DNA from: Begonia masoniana
Taxonomy: Eukaryota; Streptophyta; Magnoliopsida; Cucurbitales; Begoniaceae
Direction of reading: 5' to 3'
Length of the DNA stretch: 64,000 nt
NCBI GenBank assembly: GCA_022432975.1
Contig: CM039508.1
Location: forward strand, 29,391,008 to 29,455,007
Positions 61,719-64,000 of this stretch are shown piece after piece. How positions within the stretch are numbered: the first letter of the stretch is position 1; each line of letters opens with the position of its first letter. The notes beneath the pieces are model-generated. The model saw only the letters and a program-made list of their open reading frames with translations, searched no databases and was not told the origin of the DNA. The translations under genes were made by a program, and so were the position numbers.

Positions 61719-62120
61719 CGAACTATGCATTACGTTTCAGGCAATCTTTCTGATAGTGTCCTTGCTTTCCACAAAAATGGCACTTATCTTTCTGTTGTTC
61801 CTTCTTGTGGATTTGGAAAGAGGACTGATTTATCGATGATAGTCATTTCTTGCCCTTTCCTGGTTTCTTTCCAGCTCCATCATAATTCATGAAATTGACA
61901 ACTTGAGTTCCTGGTTTCTTAAGCCTTGCTTCTTTCTGAATGAGCATACTTTGTAATTCATGCATATTCCACTTTTCTCTCATCATATTATAGCTCATAT
62001 GAAATGAGCCATATTAAGAAGGCAAGGAGTTCAGGATAAATGTCACAAGGATGTTCTCATTCACGTCCACTCTCATGGTTTTCAGTCTTGCTGCCATGTT
62101 CGTCATTTCGACGACATGCT
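61719..62120 (-). pseudogene. Minus-strand Copia gag fragment
   Basis: The minus strand gives EMTNMAARLKTMRVDVNENI, FILNSLPS, a stop, YGSFHMSYNMMREKWNMHEL, MLIQKEARLKKPGTQ and the zinc knuckle CHFCGKQGHYQKDC (complete C-X2-C-X4-H-X4-C), then LKRNA, a stop in place of Trp, and FE before the homopolymer. Three stops are visible. The gag start is missing, cut at 62121 by an LTR-like insertion. Confidence 0.9.

Positions 62121-64000
<1,880 letters not shown>

Overview
This 64 kb window looks like nuclear heterochromatin of a flowering plant, probably a eudicot. It holds almost nothing but nested LTR retrotransposons of plant lineages: Ty3/Gypsy Athila, Reina-like, CRM-like and a family with 2.3-3 kb LTRs beginning TGTAACACCC that is probably Tekay/Del; Ty1/Copia Ale/Retrofit-like and a second Copia lineage; and a Cassandra LTR carrying a 5S rRNA-like domain. 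I see no intact host gene, no tRNA gene and no bacterial feature. One decayed stretch at about 19.2-19.9 kb reads like a fragment of a host protein gene.

Left part, 1-21 kb. A 47-bp minisatellite (30 full copies plus a partial one, running off the left edge) lies inside a minus-strand TGTAACACCC-type LTR that ends at 2435. Next come a plus-strand LTR of the same type (to 4809), a Copia RNase H fragment, the gag start, primer-binding site and 5' LTR of a minus-strand element (5093-7823), and another minus-strand LTR (7824-13090) split by a plus-strand solo LTR (8113-11075, TSD CCTTT). A further LTR fragment (13091-13787) abuts the 3' half of a decayed Athila-like element (13788-18000) with an ~830-bp tandem duplication. 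From 18 to 21 kb there are unassigned repeats, the gene fragment and a 234-bp inverted-repeat element (TSD TAATT).

Middle, 21-44 kb. A minus-strand Reina-like Gypsy is split by a plus-strand Copia (21732-41102, TSD TTGAA/TTGGA). That Copia carries four insertions with readable target-site duplications: a Cassandra LTR (CATTA), a TGTAACACCC solo LTR (ATTCC), a CRM-related solo LTR (GCTTT) and a complete CRM-like element (30262-40724, TTACC/TTATC). A further solo LTR sits in the CRM-like element's 5' LTR (30614-32988, ATAAG). Without its guests the Copia is about 4.7 kb and the CRM-like element about 8.1 kb, both normal sizes.

Right part, 44-64 kb. A minus-strand Copia is split in its 3' LTR by a 12.5-kb Athila (44378-56889, TSD CCTTT) with gag, protease, RT, RNase H, integrase, a separate envelope-position gene and a 501-bp (AC)n tract. 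The Copia's protease-integrase region is replaced by 2144 uninterrupted T; another LTR-like sequence then runs into at least 1441 uninterrupted A. Both homopolymers are probably assembly or sequencing artefacts.

The most unusual signals cut across element families. (1) A paired palindrome built on GATCGATC, with the two 8-mers 20-23 bp apart, occurs in LTRs or spacers of three unrelated lineages. (2) Two different retrotransposons inserted in the spacer of such pairs, both with TSD CCTTT. (3) The TGTAACACCC LTRs share a splice-like layout: an AG, a 34-57 nt micro-exon, GTAAGT, then a downstream acceptor about 525-620 nt away. All coding regions are broken by stops or frameshifts, so the elements present look non-autonomous or dead.
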